A DNA stretch of 64,000 nucleotides from Variovorax sp. KK3. GTDB lineage: Bacteria > Pseudomonadota > Gammaproteobacteria > Burkholderiales > Burkholderiaceae_C. The stretch spans positions 1 to 64,000 of the forward strand of contig NZ_LYVO01000003.1 of NCBI RefSeq assembly GCF_001984055.1, written 5' to 3'. The notes beneath the pieces were generated by a model. The model was not told where the DNA came from and did no database searches. It was given only the letters and a program-made list of their open reading frames with translations. The position numbers and the translations under genes were made by a program. This document shows, piece by piece, positions 34,217 through 42,533 of the stretch. How positions within the stretch are numbered: the first letter of the stretch is position 1; each line of letters begins with the position of its first letter.

Positions 34217-34599
34217 CAGACCAGTGCGCGCGCGCCGTCCAGGTAGTTGACCACGCGCACCAAGCCGTCCACTTTCTGGACCGCGTCTTTGGGGGTTTCG
34301 TTGAAAGCCCGGTTGAAGCTCGTCATCCAGGCCTTGCGATGCCCATCGTCGTTGCCGACCAAGGCATCCAGCGAGCGGTAGACGCGCACGAGCAGCGTGG
34401 CGAGTTCGGCGGACTTGGTGCCGACGTCCAGCGACTTTTCGCCGCGGGCGATGCGGGATATCTGCGATTCGCTCAAGCCGACGATGCGGGCGAGCGCCGC
34501 GTTGTTCAAGCCGAGGAACTCGGCAGCACGCAGGGTCGCCTTGGTGAGCACGGCGGAGACGGAAGCGGGCTGCCGTGCGACGGGTTGCGGTCGGGCCAT
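34216..34599 (-). CDS. Xre/MbcA/ParS-type antitoxin
   Basis: A 127-residue antitoxin. The helix-turn-helix (about 20-75) includes FLGLNNAALARIVGLSESQISRIARGEKSL, and a C-terminal MbcA/ParS/Xre toxin-binding domain ends NETPKDAVQKVDGLVRVVNYLDGARALV, the usual family ending. The ATG at 34599 was chosen because a good promoter at 34628-34656 would start transcription downstream of the ATG at 34629 and the GTG at 34638. GAAGAA lies before the chosen start. It should neutralise the RES toxin and repress its own promoter. Confidence 0.8.
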   Translation of the reverse strand: MARPQPVARQPASVSAVLTKATLRAAEFLGLNNAALARIVGLSESQISRIARGEKSLDVGTKSAELATLLVRVYRSLDALVGNDDGHRKAWMTSFNRAFNETPKDAVQKVDGLVRVVNYLDGARALV

Positions 34600-34627
34600 A
34601 GCGGTTCTTCGATTCGTTGCTGTAGGC

Positions 34628-34656
34628 ATTCTAGTCACGATTTATTGCAATGGCAA
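34628..34656 (-). promoter_or_regulatory. Sigma70-type promoter of the RES/Xre toxin-antitoxin pair
   Basis: Read on the minus strand, a -35 TTGCCA (34651-34656) and -10 TAGAAT (34628-34633) are separated by 17 bases, close to consensus at both boxes with ideal spacing. This predicts a short leader ending at the antitoxin ATG at 34599. Confidence 0.7.
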
Positions 34657-34657
34657 T
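34644..34657. promoter_or_regulatory. Inverted repeat overlapping the antitoxin -35 box
   Basis: ATTGC-AATG-GCAAT, five-base arms around a four-base centre, covers the -35 element of the toxin-antitoxin promoter. This is where an autorepressing Xre antitoxin would bind. It also lies 56 bases from the trkA start and so could affect that gene. Confidence 0.55.
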
Positions 34658-34712
34658 CGCAGGGTTGCGGCGATTCGCGAGGCGTATAAAGCGTTCCGGG
34701 AGCAAACACCAC

Positions 34713-36185
34713 TTGAAGATCATCATCCTCGGCGCCGGCCGCATCGGCGAAAGCGTGGCCGGCACGCTCGTGTCGGAGCGCAACGACATCACCGTCATCG
34801 ACACCGACGCGGCGCGCCTGCGCGACCTCGAGGAGCGCATCGAGCTGCGCGGCGTCGTGGGCAGCGGCATCGAGCCCGACGTGCTGGCCGAGGCCGGCGC
34901 GCGCGACGCCGACATGCTCATCGCCTGCGCGGCGCAGGACGAGACCAACCTGGTCTGCTGCAAGGTCGCCCACCAGGTCTTCGGCATCCCGACGCGCATC
35001 GCGCGTGTGCGCTCGAACGCGTTCAAGGACGACAGCCCCCTGCTCGGCAAGGACGGCTTCGCCGTCGACCGCGTCATCTGCCCCGAAGAATCGCTGACGC
35101 GCTACATCGGCAAATTGGTCGAGTACCCCGAGGCGCTCCAGGTGCGTGAGTTCGCCGACGGGCTGGCCTGCCTGGTCGCGGTGCGCGCGGTGGCCGGCGC
35201 GCCGCTGGTGCGGCACAGCATTGCCGAGCTGCGCGAATGCGTGCCCGGCGCCGACATGCGCATCGTGGGCATCTACCGCCGGCTCGAGAACGAGCCCGAC
35301 CGCTTCATCTCCTGCGAAGGCAAGACGCTGATCGAGCCCGGCGACGAGGTGTTCGTGCTGTCGGCGCGCGAGCACCTGAAGGCGGTGCTTTCGGCGCTGC
35401 ACTTCGACGAACGGGCCGGCCGCCGCGACGTCGAGCGCATCATGATCGCGGGCGGTGGCCGCGTGGGCTTGCGGCTGGCGCGCCAGCTGGTCGAGACCGG
35501 CCGCAACTACCAGATCAAGGTGCTGGAGCGCGACCACGCGCGCTGCGTGCAGCTCGCCGCCGAGCTGCCGGGCAACGTGCTGGTGCTCAACGGCGACGGC
35601 ACCGACGAAGACCTGCTCGAGGACGAAGGCATCGAGAACATCGACCTCTTCCTCGCGCTTACCAGCGACGACGAAGACAACATCATGGCCAGCCTGCTGG
35701 CCAAGCGCCTGGGCGCGCGGCGCGTGCTGGCGCTGATCAACCGGCGCAGCTACGCCGACCTGATGCACGGCACGCAGATCGACATCGCGCTGTCGCCGGC
35801 GCAGACCATGCTCGGCGAACTGCTGGCCTACGTGCGGCGCGGCGACGTTCAGGCGGTGCACAGCCTGCGGCGCGGCGTGGCCGAGGCGCTCGAGATCGTG
35901 GCGCGCGGCGACCGCAAGACCTCGCGCGTGGTCGGGCGCCGCATCTCCGAGCTGCAGCTGCCCAAGGGCGCGCAGGTCGGCCTGATCATGCGCGGCCTGC
36001 CCGACCTCGACGAAGGTGCGACGCCGGCGGGGGAGGCGGCTCTGGTGCCCGCGCCGGCCAAGGTCATCATCGCGCGCGGCGACACCGTGATCGAGAGCAA
36101 CGACCACGTCGTGATCTTCGTGCCGCGCAAGCGCCAGCTGCGCGATGTGGAGAAGCTGTTCCGCGTGAGCGCCACCTTCTTCTGA
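34713..36185 (+). CDS. trkA: Trk potassium transporter regulatory subunit TrkA
   Basis: Peripheral NAD(H)-binding subunit of the Trk K+ uptake system, 490 residues. Two RCK/KTN halves are seen: KIIILGAGRIGESVAGTL with DITVIDTDAARL in the first, and RIMIAGGGRVGLRLARQL with KVLERDHARC in the second, each followed by a TrkA-C domain. The conserved N-terminus begins at a TTG codon (34713) with GGGAG about ten bases upstream. An in-frame ATG 63 bases further up would add residues not seen in the family and would lie in the toxin-antitoxin promoter. trkH follows 16 bases downstream. Confidence 0.93.
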   Translation: MKIIILGAGRIGESVAGTLVSERNDITVIDTDAARLRDLEERIELRGVVGSGIEPDVLAEAGARDADMLIACAAQDETNLVCCKVAHQVFGIPTRIARVRSNAFKDDSPLLGKDGFAVDRVICPEESLTRYIGKLVEYPEALQVREFADGLACLVAVRAVAGAPLVRHSIAELRECVPGADMRIVGIYRRLENEPDRFISCEGKTLIEPGDEVFVLSAREHLKAVLSALHFDERAGRRDVERIMIAGGGRVGLRLARQLVETGRNYQIKVLERDHARCVQLAAELPGNVLVLNGDGTDEDLLEDEGIENIDLFLALTSDDEDNIMASLLAKRLGARRVLALINRRSYADLMHGTQIDIALSPAQTMLGELLAYVRRGDVQAVHSLRRGVAEALEIVARGDRKTSRVVGRRISELQLPKGAQVGLIMRGLPDLDEGATPAGEAALVPAPAKVIIARGDTVIESNDHVVIFVPRKRQLRDVEKLFRVSATFF

Positions 36186-36201
36186 CGCCGCGGAACCGAC
36201 C

Positions 36202-37668
36202 ATGAGGGACTTCTTTCCGGTGCTGCGCGTGCTCGGTGCGCTGCTCACCTTCTTCTCGCTCGGCATGTTCGTGCCGTGGGTGATGTCGTTCATCCACGAC
36301 GACGGCCTGCGCCACGTGTGGGCCATATCCGCCGCCGTCTCCTTCGCCTGCGGTGCGGCGCTGTGGGGCGGCCTGCGACGCCACAAGCACGAGCTGCAGG
36401 CGCGGCACGGGATCTTCCTGGTGTCCTTCACCTGGGTGCTGTTGCCGCTGTTCGCCACGCTGCCGCTGATGTGGGCGCTCGACGACATCGGCCGGCCGCT
36501 CAACTTCACGCATGCGTATTTCGAGGCGGTGTCGGGGCTCACGACCACGGGGGCGACGGTGCTCACGCAACTCGACACGCTGCCGGTGTCGATCAACGTC
36601 TGGCGCACCTTCTTGCAGTGGCTGGGCGGCATGGGCATCCTGGTGCTGGCGGTCGCCATCCTGCCGCTGCTGGGCGTGGGCGGCAGCCAGCTCTTCAAGG
36701 CGGAAGTGGCCGGCCCCATCAAGGACAGCAAGCTCACGCCGCGCGTGAAGGAAACCGCCAAGGGCCTGTGGGGCATCTACGCCACCTTCTCGGTGGCCTG
36801 CTTCCTGGCCTACTGGGCCGGCGGCATGACGGCCATCGATGCGCTGATGCACATGTTCGCCACCGTCAGCCTGGGCGGACTGTCGTCGCACGACACGAGC
36901 TTCGCGTACTTCGCGTCGCCGCTGCTCGAAGGCGTGTGCGTGCTCTTCATGCTGGCGGCCAGCTGCAACTTCGCGCTGTACTTCGTCGCGATGCGCAAGG
37001 GCCACTGGCGCGGCTTCTGGCGCGATCCGGAAATGCGCGCCACCCTCGTCGCATTGGTCGGCGGCGGGCTGCTCGTGGCGGTGGTGTTGTGGTTCAAGGG
37101 TGTCTACGGGCCCGTGGAGGCGCTGCGGCACGGACTCTTCCATGCGATCTCGGTCGGCAGCACCACGGGCTTCATGACGGTCGACTACCTGCACTGGCCG
37201 GTGTTCGCGCCGCTCTTCATGCTGCTGCTGTCGAGCGTGGCCACCAGCGCAGGCTCGGCCGGCTGCGGCATCAAGATGGTTCGCGTGCTCATCCTCGTGA
37301 AGCAGGCGCGGCGCGAGATGACGCGGCTCGTGCATCCGCGCGCGGTCCAGCCGGTGACGCTGGGCAGCGTGGTGGTCGACCACCGTGTGATCTTCTCCGT
37401 GCTCGCGTTCATGCTGGTCTACGGCGTCACGGTGATCTCGTTGAGCATGCTGCTGGTGCTGACCGACGTCGATCCGGTGACGGCCTTCAGCGCCGTGCTG
37501 GCCAGCGTCAACTGCACCGGGCCCGGCCTCGGCTCGGTCGGGCCGGCGGGCAACTTCAGCGGGCTGACCTCGTTTCAGGTGTGGGTGTGCACCTTTGCGA
37601 TGGTGCTGGGGCGGCTCGAGATGCTGAGCTTTATCGCGCTGCTGACGCCTTCGTTCTGGCGCAAGTGA
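36202..37668 (+). CDS. trkH: Trk potassium transporter membrane subunit TrkH
   Basis: Integral membrane K+ channel subunit of 488 residues with about ten hydrophobic segments. Filter-type motifs include FEAVSGLTTTGATVL, LHMFATVSLGGLSSHDTSF, AISVGSTTGFMTVDY and SVNCTGPGLGSVGPAGNF, corresponding to the four pore-loop repeats. FLQWLGGMGILVLAVAILPLLGVGG is a hallmark of TrkH/KtrB. It pairs with TrkA directly upstream to form a complete low-affinity K+ uptake system driven by the proton motive force and gated by nucleotides bound to TrkA. Confidence 0.93.
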   Translation: MRDFFPVLRVLGALLTFFSLGMFVPWVMSFIHDDGLRHVWAISAAVSFACGAALWGGLRRHKHELQARHGIFLVSFTWVLLPLFATLPLMWALDDIGRPLNFTHAYFEAVSGLTTTGATVLTQLDTLPVSINVWRTFLQWLGGMGILVLAVAILPLLGVGGSQLFKAEVAGPIKDSKLTPRVKETAKGLWGIYATFSVACFLAYWAGGMTAIDALMHMFATVSLGGLSSHDTSFAYFASPLLEGVCVLFMLAASCNFALYFVAMRKGHWRGFWRDPEMRATLVALVGGGLLVAVVLWFKGVYGPVEALRHGLFHAISVGSTTGFMTVDYLHWPVFAPLFMLLLSSVATSAGSAGCGIKMVRVLILVKQARREMTRLVHPRAVQPVTLGSVVVDHRVIFSVLAFMLVYGVTVISLSMLLVLTDVDPVTAFSAVLASVNCTGPGLGSVGPAGNFSGLTSFQVWVCTFAMVLGRLEMLSFIALLTPSFWRK

Positions 37669-37698
37669 AGATGGGCGCGGAAAAGGCTGGCGCTCGAC

Positions 37699-37968
37699 TC
37701 AGGCCAGGGACGGCGATCGACGGATCGTCGCGGTGTCGCAGGTTTCGGCTTCGATCACGTCCTGCTCCGACACCCAGGCCATGCATTCCTCTTCGAGCAC
37801 GTCCTGAACGGCGGCCCGGGGGCCTTTGCCTGCCAGGTTGATGGCGAAGCGCACTTCGCCGTCACGAAGCACCTCGGCTTTGCCGAGCGTCACGCCCTCG
37901 AAGTCGCGTTGTCCGATGAACAGGTGAAACGACCATTCCTGGAAGGGGAGGACGACGGTGGGTGCCAT
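37699..37968 (-). CDS. Small hypothetical protein
   Basis: An 89-residue acidic protein (MAPTVVLPFQEWSFHLFIGQ) with beta-prone segments VLRDGEVRFAINLAG and a Cys-containing helix LEEECMAWVSEQDVIEAETC. The ATG at 37968 is the best of several starts, with only a weak ribosome site. It converges with trkH. No family recognised; the frame could be a chance one, but its residue composition is protein-like. Confidence 0.5.
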   Translation of the reverse strand: MAPTVVLPFQEWSFHLFIGQRDFEGVTLGKAEVLRDGEVRFAINLAGKGPRAAVQDVLEEECMAWVSEQDVIEAETCDTATIRRSPSLA

Positions 37969-38101
37969 GAACTCATTGTGAGGCGCGCTCCCCGAGTCGG
38001 GCAACGCTCAGCGCGTAGGAGCGCCGAGGCACATGCTGTAGGCGAACGATGCACAGAACAAAGTGTTACAGCCGCCCCCGCGGGCGCTGAAAAGCAAAGT
38101 A

Positions 38102-38437
38102 CTAGAGCTTGGCGGCGCCTGCCGACGAGGTGTGCCGATGCGTGCCGAATGCGCTCACCAAGTTGGCGATCCTCGCGCTCAGCCAGGGCTTCGATGCTTC
38201 GCTGGTCACTGTGGGGTAACTGAAGTCGGCCAGGTCTTCCAGGCCTTTCTGCGTCACGGCCAAGACCTGCGCCGCCGGCGCCTTGCCCGAGAGCAATAAC
38301 GGGTCGGAGGCCGCGGGGACGATCGCGATCACCATGCCGGCCGAGCACAACACCCGCACTTCGTCGACGTCGTCGGGGCGATAGAACGTGATGGGCAGGC
38401 GCGATGCGGCGATTTGCCTGAGCAGCTTCATGGACAT
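38102..38437 (-). CDS. Small hypothetical protein
   Basis: A 111-residue protein with AAGGAG eight bases before the ATG at 38437, strong support for translation. The N-terminal part (MKLLRQIAASRLPITFYRP) precedes VLCSAGMVIAIVPAAS and VLAVTQKGLEDLADF, which could be a small winged-helix-like fold. The C-terminus is basic and Ser/Ala-rich. No recognised family. It is part of a row of small minus-strand genes from 37.7 to 39.1 kb. Confidence 0.65.
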   Translation of the reverse strand: MSMKLLRQIAASRLPITFYRPDDVDEVRVLCSAGMVIAIVPAASDPLLLSGKAPAAQVLAVTQKGLEDLADFSYPTVTSEASKPWLSARIANLVSAFGTHRHTSSAGAAKL

Positions 38438-38481
38438 GTCGAACTCCTTCTTGATTCTTGTGGGGGCCGACAGGGCCGCGG

Positions 38482-38679
38482 CTAGGGACTCGTTCGACCG
38501 CCCGGCTGCGGCGCGGCAGTGGTGGATTGCACGCCGTCGTTCGGCGAAATGGTGGTGCCGGGTGGCTCCTTCACCCAGACGAAGATGGCTGCGACGCCGC
38601 CGATGGCCAGCACGGCGAGCAGCGAGGCCATGCGCCTGAAGGCGCGGCCTGCGGCCGGATCGGCTTCTCTTTGCTTCAT
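38482..38679 (-). CDS. Small single-pass membrane protein
   Basis: A 65-residue protein with a basic N-terminus (MKQREADPAAGRAFRRM), one transmembrane segment (ASLLAVLAIGGVAAIFVWV, about 18-36) and a Pro/Thr/Gly tail. GGGAG lies nine bases before the ATG. Probably inner-membrane, N-terminus inside. It starts about 45 bases before the preceding small gene on the same strand, so the two may be co-transcribed. Function unknown. Confidence 0.6.
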   Translation of the reverse strand: MKQREADPAAGRAFRRMASLLAVLAIGGVAAIFVWVKEPPGTTISPNDGVQSTTAAPQPGGRTSP

Positions 38680-38831
38680 GCGGTGCTCCCGAGTTGTCGC
38701 ATGAAAGTAGCCTCGGCCGGGCGCGTCCGATGTCGGCGGACGTGACGACCGCTCGCCAAAGGTTGCCTACAACCTGTCGCGAGCGGTCATGGTGACGCGG
38801 TGGGTGCGGTGGGTGCAGTGGTCGTCGTGGG

Positions 38832-39056
38832 TCAGAGCTGCTGTTCTTCGAGCGGGCAGATCAAGCCCCATGGCGTCTGGAAGCAATGCAGTTCGACCGG
38901 GCGGCCGTCCTTGGGCTGCGGCTTGTCGCCTGTGCCCACGTCGGCGAGGGCGAAGCGCGCTGCCGCCTCGGGATGCTTCTTCATCAGTGCTTGAAACTCG
39001 GCGAGAAAGCCTTCGTGCTCCGCAGGAAAGGCATAGGAAATCGCGGCTGTGGCCAT
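38832..39056 (-). CDS. Small hypothetical protein
   Basis: A 74-residue protein (MATAAISYAFPAEHEGFLAE) with a ribosome site GGGAG before the ATG at 39056. FQALMKKHPEAAARFALAD and the ending ELHCFQTPWGLICPLEEQQL are compact and protein-like, with two Cys near the C-terminus. No family recognised. It is the first of four short same-strand genes and is divergent from the secreted lipase. Confidence 0.6.
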   Translation of the reverse strand: MATAAISYAFPAEHEGFLAEFQALMKKHPEAAARFALADVGTGDKPQPKDGRPVELHCFQTPWGLICPLEEQQL

Positions 39057-39219
39057 GGTGGCGCTCCCTGATATTGATGGAAACCCCACCCTAATGCGAG
39101 GCCGCCGGGGCGGCATCCTCCGCGCGGATGAGGCAGCGCGGCAAGCCAGGTGCGACGCGCACCTTGCCAGCGCCTGCCACGGCCGGCATCATCGCGCTCC
39201 CCGAGGAAGGAGCCCGCCG

Positions 39220-40218
39220 ATGACACCGTGGATTCGCCATGCCGCCGCTCTCGCCGCCTTCGTGACCGCACTTGCCGCGCATGCCGCCGGCACCGTGGGG
39301 ACCACGCTGCCGGCCGGATTCCCATCGATCGAGGACACCTCGCTCGGCCGCCCGCTGATCGGCTTCGGCGCCGCCGGCGCAGTGCGCCGAACGCCGGTGA
39401 TCTTCATCCACGGCAACAACGACTCGCCCTTCGCCACCGCCTGCAACCCCTACGGCCGCGTGCAGGCGATGGCGCAGCACTTCGCCGACAACGGCTACGA
39501 CACCAGCGAGCTGTGGGGTGTCGGCTACCAGGGCGACCAGTGCGACCTGGCCGGTGACCAGACCCGGCGCTCGAGCATCGCCCACACCAACGCCGCCAAC
39601 GTGCCCGACCTGCGCCGCTTCGTCCGCGCGGTGCTGGAGTTCACCGGCGCGAAGCGGGTGGACATCGTCGGCCACAGCCTGGGCGTGACGCTCGCGCGCG
39701 AATGGATGCGGCAGGACGAGGCGCAGCACCTGGTGCGCCGCTTCGTCGCGATCGACGGGCCCAACCACGGCATCATCAATTGCTCGCCCGACCCGGGCAA
39801 CTACTACCAGGCGCCGGCGGCCGGCGGCTTCACGCCGCAGAGCGAGGTGTGCGTGGAGCTGGGCTCGCCGAACACGCCGTTCCTGCGCCTGCTCAACGGC
39901 CGCAACGGGCGCGACGAAACCGACGGGCCCACGCGCGTGCTGGTGATCCGCAACGGCGATGCCAGCTTCGTCTACTTCCCGGTGCAGGACGGCGTCGTCG
40001 CGCCGGTGCCGGCGGTCGATTCGTTCGGCAAGCCCACCGACTTTTCTCGCAGCGCCAGCCTGCGCGGCGCGCGCGAAATCGTGCTGACGGGGCAGGGCGC
40101 CTACGACCCGATCCTGCGAAGCGGGCACCTGGGCATCCTGAATTCACCGCAGACCTGGCGCGCGGCCTTCGAGTTTCTGGACGAGCGGCGAGGGCGCGGC
40201 AAGGGCGACGAAGACTGA
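39220..40218 (+). CDS. Secreted lipase / PHA-depolymerase-like alpha/beta-hydrolase
   Basis: A 332-residue exported esterase. The signal peptide (MTPWIRHAAALAAFVTALAAHAAG) is followed by TPVIFIHGNNDSPF (oxyanion-hole HG), ELWGVGYQGDQ and the nucleophile elbow VDIVGHSLGVTLA with S153. GPNHGIINC and a late SGHLGILN supply candidate acid and histidine regions. The overall order resembles the class 2 lipases and the extracellular PHB depolymerase PhaZ7, but the lipase box here is GHSLG. AAGGAG precedes the ATG. Substrate (lipid or polyester) is not decided by sequence. Confidence 0.78.
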   Translation: MTPWIRHAAALAAFVTALAAHAAGTVGTTLPAGFPSIEDTSLGRPLIGFGAAGAVRRTPVIFIHGNNDSPFATACNPYGRVQAMAQHFADNGYDTSELWGVGYQGDQCDLAGDQTRRSSIAHTNAANVPDLRRFVRAVLEFTGAKRVDIVGHSLGVTLAREWMRQDEAQHLVRRFVAIDGPNHGIINCSPDPGNYYQAPAAGGFTPQSEVCVELGSPNTPFLRLLNGRNGRDETDGPTRVLVIRNGDASFVYFPVQDGVVAPVPAVDSFGKPTDFSRSASLRGAREIVLTGQGAYDPILRSGHLGILNSPQTWRAAFEFLDERRGRGKGDED

Positions 40219-40228
40219 GAACGCCGGC

Positions 40229-40242
40229 GGCCCGCGCGGGCC
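40229..40242. terminator. Palindromic stem after the lipase gene
   Basis: Perfect 14-base palindrome GGCCCGCGCGGGCC eleven bases after the lipase stop, followed by CATTCCCTT on the plus strand. A weak candidate terminator, lacking a proper T-run. Confidence 0.3.
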
Positions 40243-40302
40243 CATTCCCTTCGCCCGATCGGACAATTGTCAAATCCGTTCACAAATATAACGTTGGGCC
40301 AC

Positions 40303-40327
40303 GATAATAGGAATAGTTCTTATTATC
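40303..40327. promoter_or_regulatory. Fur box upstream of the TonB receptor
   Basis: 25-base AT-rich palindrome whose 12-base arms match at 10 of 12 positions (GATAATA...TATTATC), close to the classic Fur consensus. It lies 15 bases before the receptor ATG. A candidate -35 TTCACA (40279-40284) with GATAAT as -10 (18-base spacer) would put the -10 inside the box, so iron-loaded Fur would block transcription of the whole iron operon. Confidence 0.75.
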
Positions 40328-40342
40328 GCTATCTGGCCCTTC

Positions 40343-42502
40343 ATGATCGAGTTTTCTTCCGCCCGCCGCGCCCGCGTCACCCCCATCGCTGCCATCGCGC
40401 GCCGCGTCGTCCATGCCGGCCTCGTGTTCGCCGCTGCGGGTGCTGCCGCCCAGGCGACCGACCCGTCCACCACCCTGCGCGAGGTCACCGTCACGGGCGA
40501 TTCCGACAACACTCCCGCCCCTTACGCCGGTGGCCAGATGTCGCGCGGCAGCGGCCTGGGCATGCTGGGCAACACCAGCGTCATGAATTCGCCGTTCAGC
40601 AGCACCGGCTTCACCTCGGAGCTGATCCAGAACCAGCAGGCCCGCACCATCGGCGAAGTGCTGGCCAACGACCCCTCGGTGCGGCTGGCCACGGCCGCCG
40701 GCGGCTTCAGCGAAGACATCACGGTGCGCGGCTTCAACATCGCGGGCGGTGACGTCGGGCTCAACGGGCTGTACGGCCTGACCTCGTCCAGCCGCGTGCC
40801 GACCGAGATCGTCGAGCGCATCGACCTGCTCAAGGGTCCGGGCACGCTGATCAACGGCATCCCGCCGGGCGGCAGCATCGGCGGCAGCATCAACGTGCTG
40901 ACCAAGCGCGCCACCGACGAGCCGCTCACGCGCGTTGGCATCGGCTACATCGGCAAGTCGCAGTACGGCGCGAGCGTCGACCTGGGCCGCCGCTTCGGCG
41001 AGGCCAAGGAATGGGGCATCCGCGTCAACGGCGCCTTCCGCGACGGCGAGGCCAGCGTCGACAACGGCAAGCAGCAGGTGGGCGTCGGCGCGATCGGGCT
41101 CGACTACCGCGGCAGCCGCCTGCGCTGGTCGCTCGACGCCTACACGCAGCGCGAGGACATCGAAGGCTTCCGGCCGCAGATCGGCTTTCAGCCGACGCTG
41201 CGCGCACTGCCCGCGCCGCCCGACTCGCGCGCCAACTGGTATCCCGGCACCACGCTCAAGCTGAAGGACGACGTCGTCACCTCGCGCATCGAGTACGACA
41301 TCACCGACCGCATCACCGCCTACGCCGGCATTGGTTATCGCGAGGGCACCGCGGAGCAGATGTTCCCGTCGACCACCACCGCCATGGACGGCCTGGGCAA
41401 CTTCTCGCTGCGCAACGGCTACTACGACTCCTACAGCAAGACCACCAGCGCCGACATCGGCGTGCGCGGGCACTTCGCCACCGGCAGCGTGGCGCACACG
41501 GTGGTCGTCAGCGCCTCCGACCTCGAGCAGGAACTCGGCAACTTCTACGTGGCCTCGACCGGCACCGTGCGCTCGAGCATCTACAACCCGTCGGCGCTGC
41601 CGATCGTCACCGGAGCGCGGCTCGATCCGCAGCTCGCGTCGAAGGCGCACAACTACAGCATCGCCATCGCCGACACGATGTCCTTCGCCAACGACCGCGT
41701 GCTGCTCACGCTGGGCCTGCGCGACCAGACGGTGGACCTTAAGAACTTCAGCACCACCACCGGCCTGCGCACCGCGAGCTACGAGCAGAGCGCCACCTCG
41801 CCGCTGGCCGGCATCGTGTTCAAGGCCACGGACAAGGTCTCGATCTACGGCAACTACACCAAGGGCCTGACCCGCGGCGGCGTGGCACCCACCACCGCGC
41901 GCAATGCCGGCGAAGTGTTCCCGCCCTACCAGTCGGAGCAATACGAAGCCGGCGTCAAGGTGGACTGGGGCACCATCATGACCACCGCCAGCGTCTTCCA
42001 GATCTCGCGGCCCAACAGCCTCACCGACCCGACCACCAACGTCTACAGCTTCGACGGCGAACAGCGCAACCGTGGCGTGGAACTGGCGGCCTACGGCGAG
42101 CCGGTTCGCGGCCTGCGCCTGATGGGCGGCATCACCTTCAACGACGCCAAGGTCACCCGCGCCGCCCAGTACGTGGGCAACGATGCCTACGGCGTGCCCG
42201 ATCGCACCTTCAACCTCGGCGTGGACTGGGACGTGCCGGGCGTGCCGGGCCTGAGCCTCAACGGCCGCGTGATCTACACCGATTCCGTCTGGGCCAGCAA
42301 CGCCAACACCGTGTCGATCCCGAGCTGGACGCGCTTCGACGTCGGCGCGCGCTACAGCACCAGGCTCGCCGGCAAGGGCCTGGTGCTGCGTGCCGGCATC
42401 GAGAACCTGGCCGACAAGAACGTCTGGCTGGTCAGCAGCAACAACTACCTGACGATGAGCGCGCCGCGCACCTTCGTGCTTTCCGCCGCCATGGATTTCT
42501 GA
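40343..42502 (+). CDS. TonB-dependent siderophore receptor
   Basis: Outer-membrane receptor of 719 residues for a ferric siderophore. A signal region (about 1-40, VVHAGLVFAAAGAAAQA) precedes STTLREVTVTGD, a TonB-box-like start. The plug domain (about 60-220) contains TIGEVLANDPSVRL, DITVRGFNI and VERIDLLKGPGTLINGIPPGGSIGGSINV. A beta-barrel follows and ends in FVLSAAMDF with the terminal Phe. It resembles the FoxA/FhuE-like class. The Fur box directly upstream and four downstream iron-operon genes support the role; the exact siderophore is unknown. Confidence 0.92.
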   Translation: MIEFSSARRARVTPIAAIARRVVHAGLVFAAAGAAAQATDPSTTLREVTVTGDSDNTPAPYAGGQMSRGSGLGMLGNTSVMNSPFSSTGFTSELIQNQQARTIGEVLANDPSVRLATAAGGFSEDITVRGFNIAGGDVGLNGLYGLTSSSRVPTEIVERIDLLKGPGTLINGIPPGGSIGGSINVLTKRATDEPLTRVGIGYIGKSQYGASVDLGRRFGEAKEWGIRVNGAFRDGEASVDNGKQQVGVGAIGLDYRGSRLRWSLDAYTQREDIEGFRPQIGFQPTLRALPAPPDSRANWYPGTTLKLKDDVVTSRIEYDITDRITAYAGIGYREGTAEQMFPSTTTAMDGLGNFSLRNGYYDSYSKTTSADIGVRGHFATGSVAHTVVVSASDLEQELGNFYVASTGTVRSSIYNPSALPIVTGARLDPQLASKAHNYSIAIADTMSFANDRVLLTLGLRDQTVDLKNFSTTTGLRTASYEQSATSPLAGIVFKATDKVSIYGNYTKGLTRGGVAPTTARNAGEVFPPYQSEQYEAGVKVDWGTIMTTASVFQISRPNSLTDPTTNVYSFDGEQRNRGVELAAYGEPVRGLRLMGGITFNDAKVTRAAQYVGNDAYGVPDRTFNLGVDWDVPGVPGLSLNGRVIYTDSVWASNANTVSIPSWTRFDVGARYSTRLAGKGLVLRAGIENLADKNVWLVSSNNYLTMSAPRTFVLSAAMDF

Positions 42503-42533
42503 CGAACCGACCGAGACTGAACGAGACACGGAC

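Noticed and set aside
34650-34712. ATG at 34650 as the start of trkA
   Set aside because: It adds 21 residues before the conserved KIIILGAG start and would lie in the toxin-antitoxin operator; TTG at 34713 with GGGAG fits the family better.
34635-36776. 713-residue open frame antisense to trkA and the start of trkH
   Set aside because: Shadow of a well-conserved TrkA/TrkH pair; composition is non-protein-like and no motif is seen.
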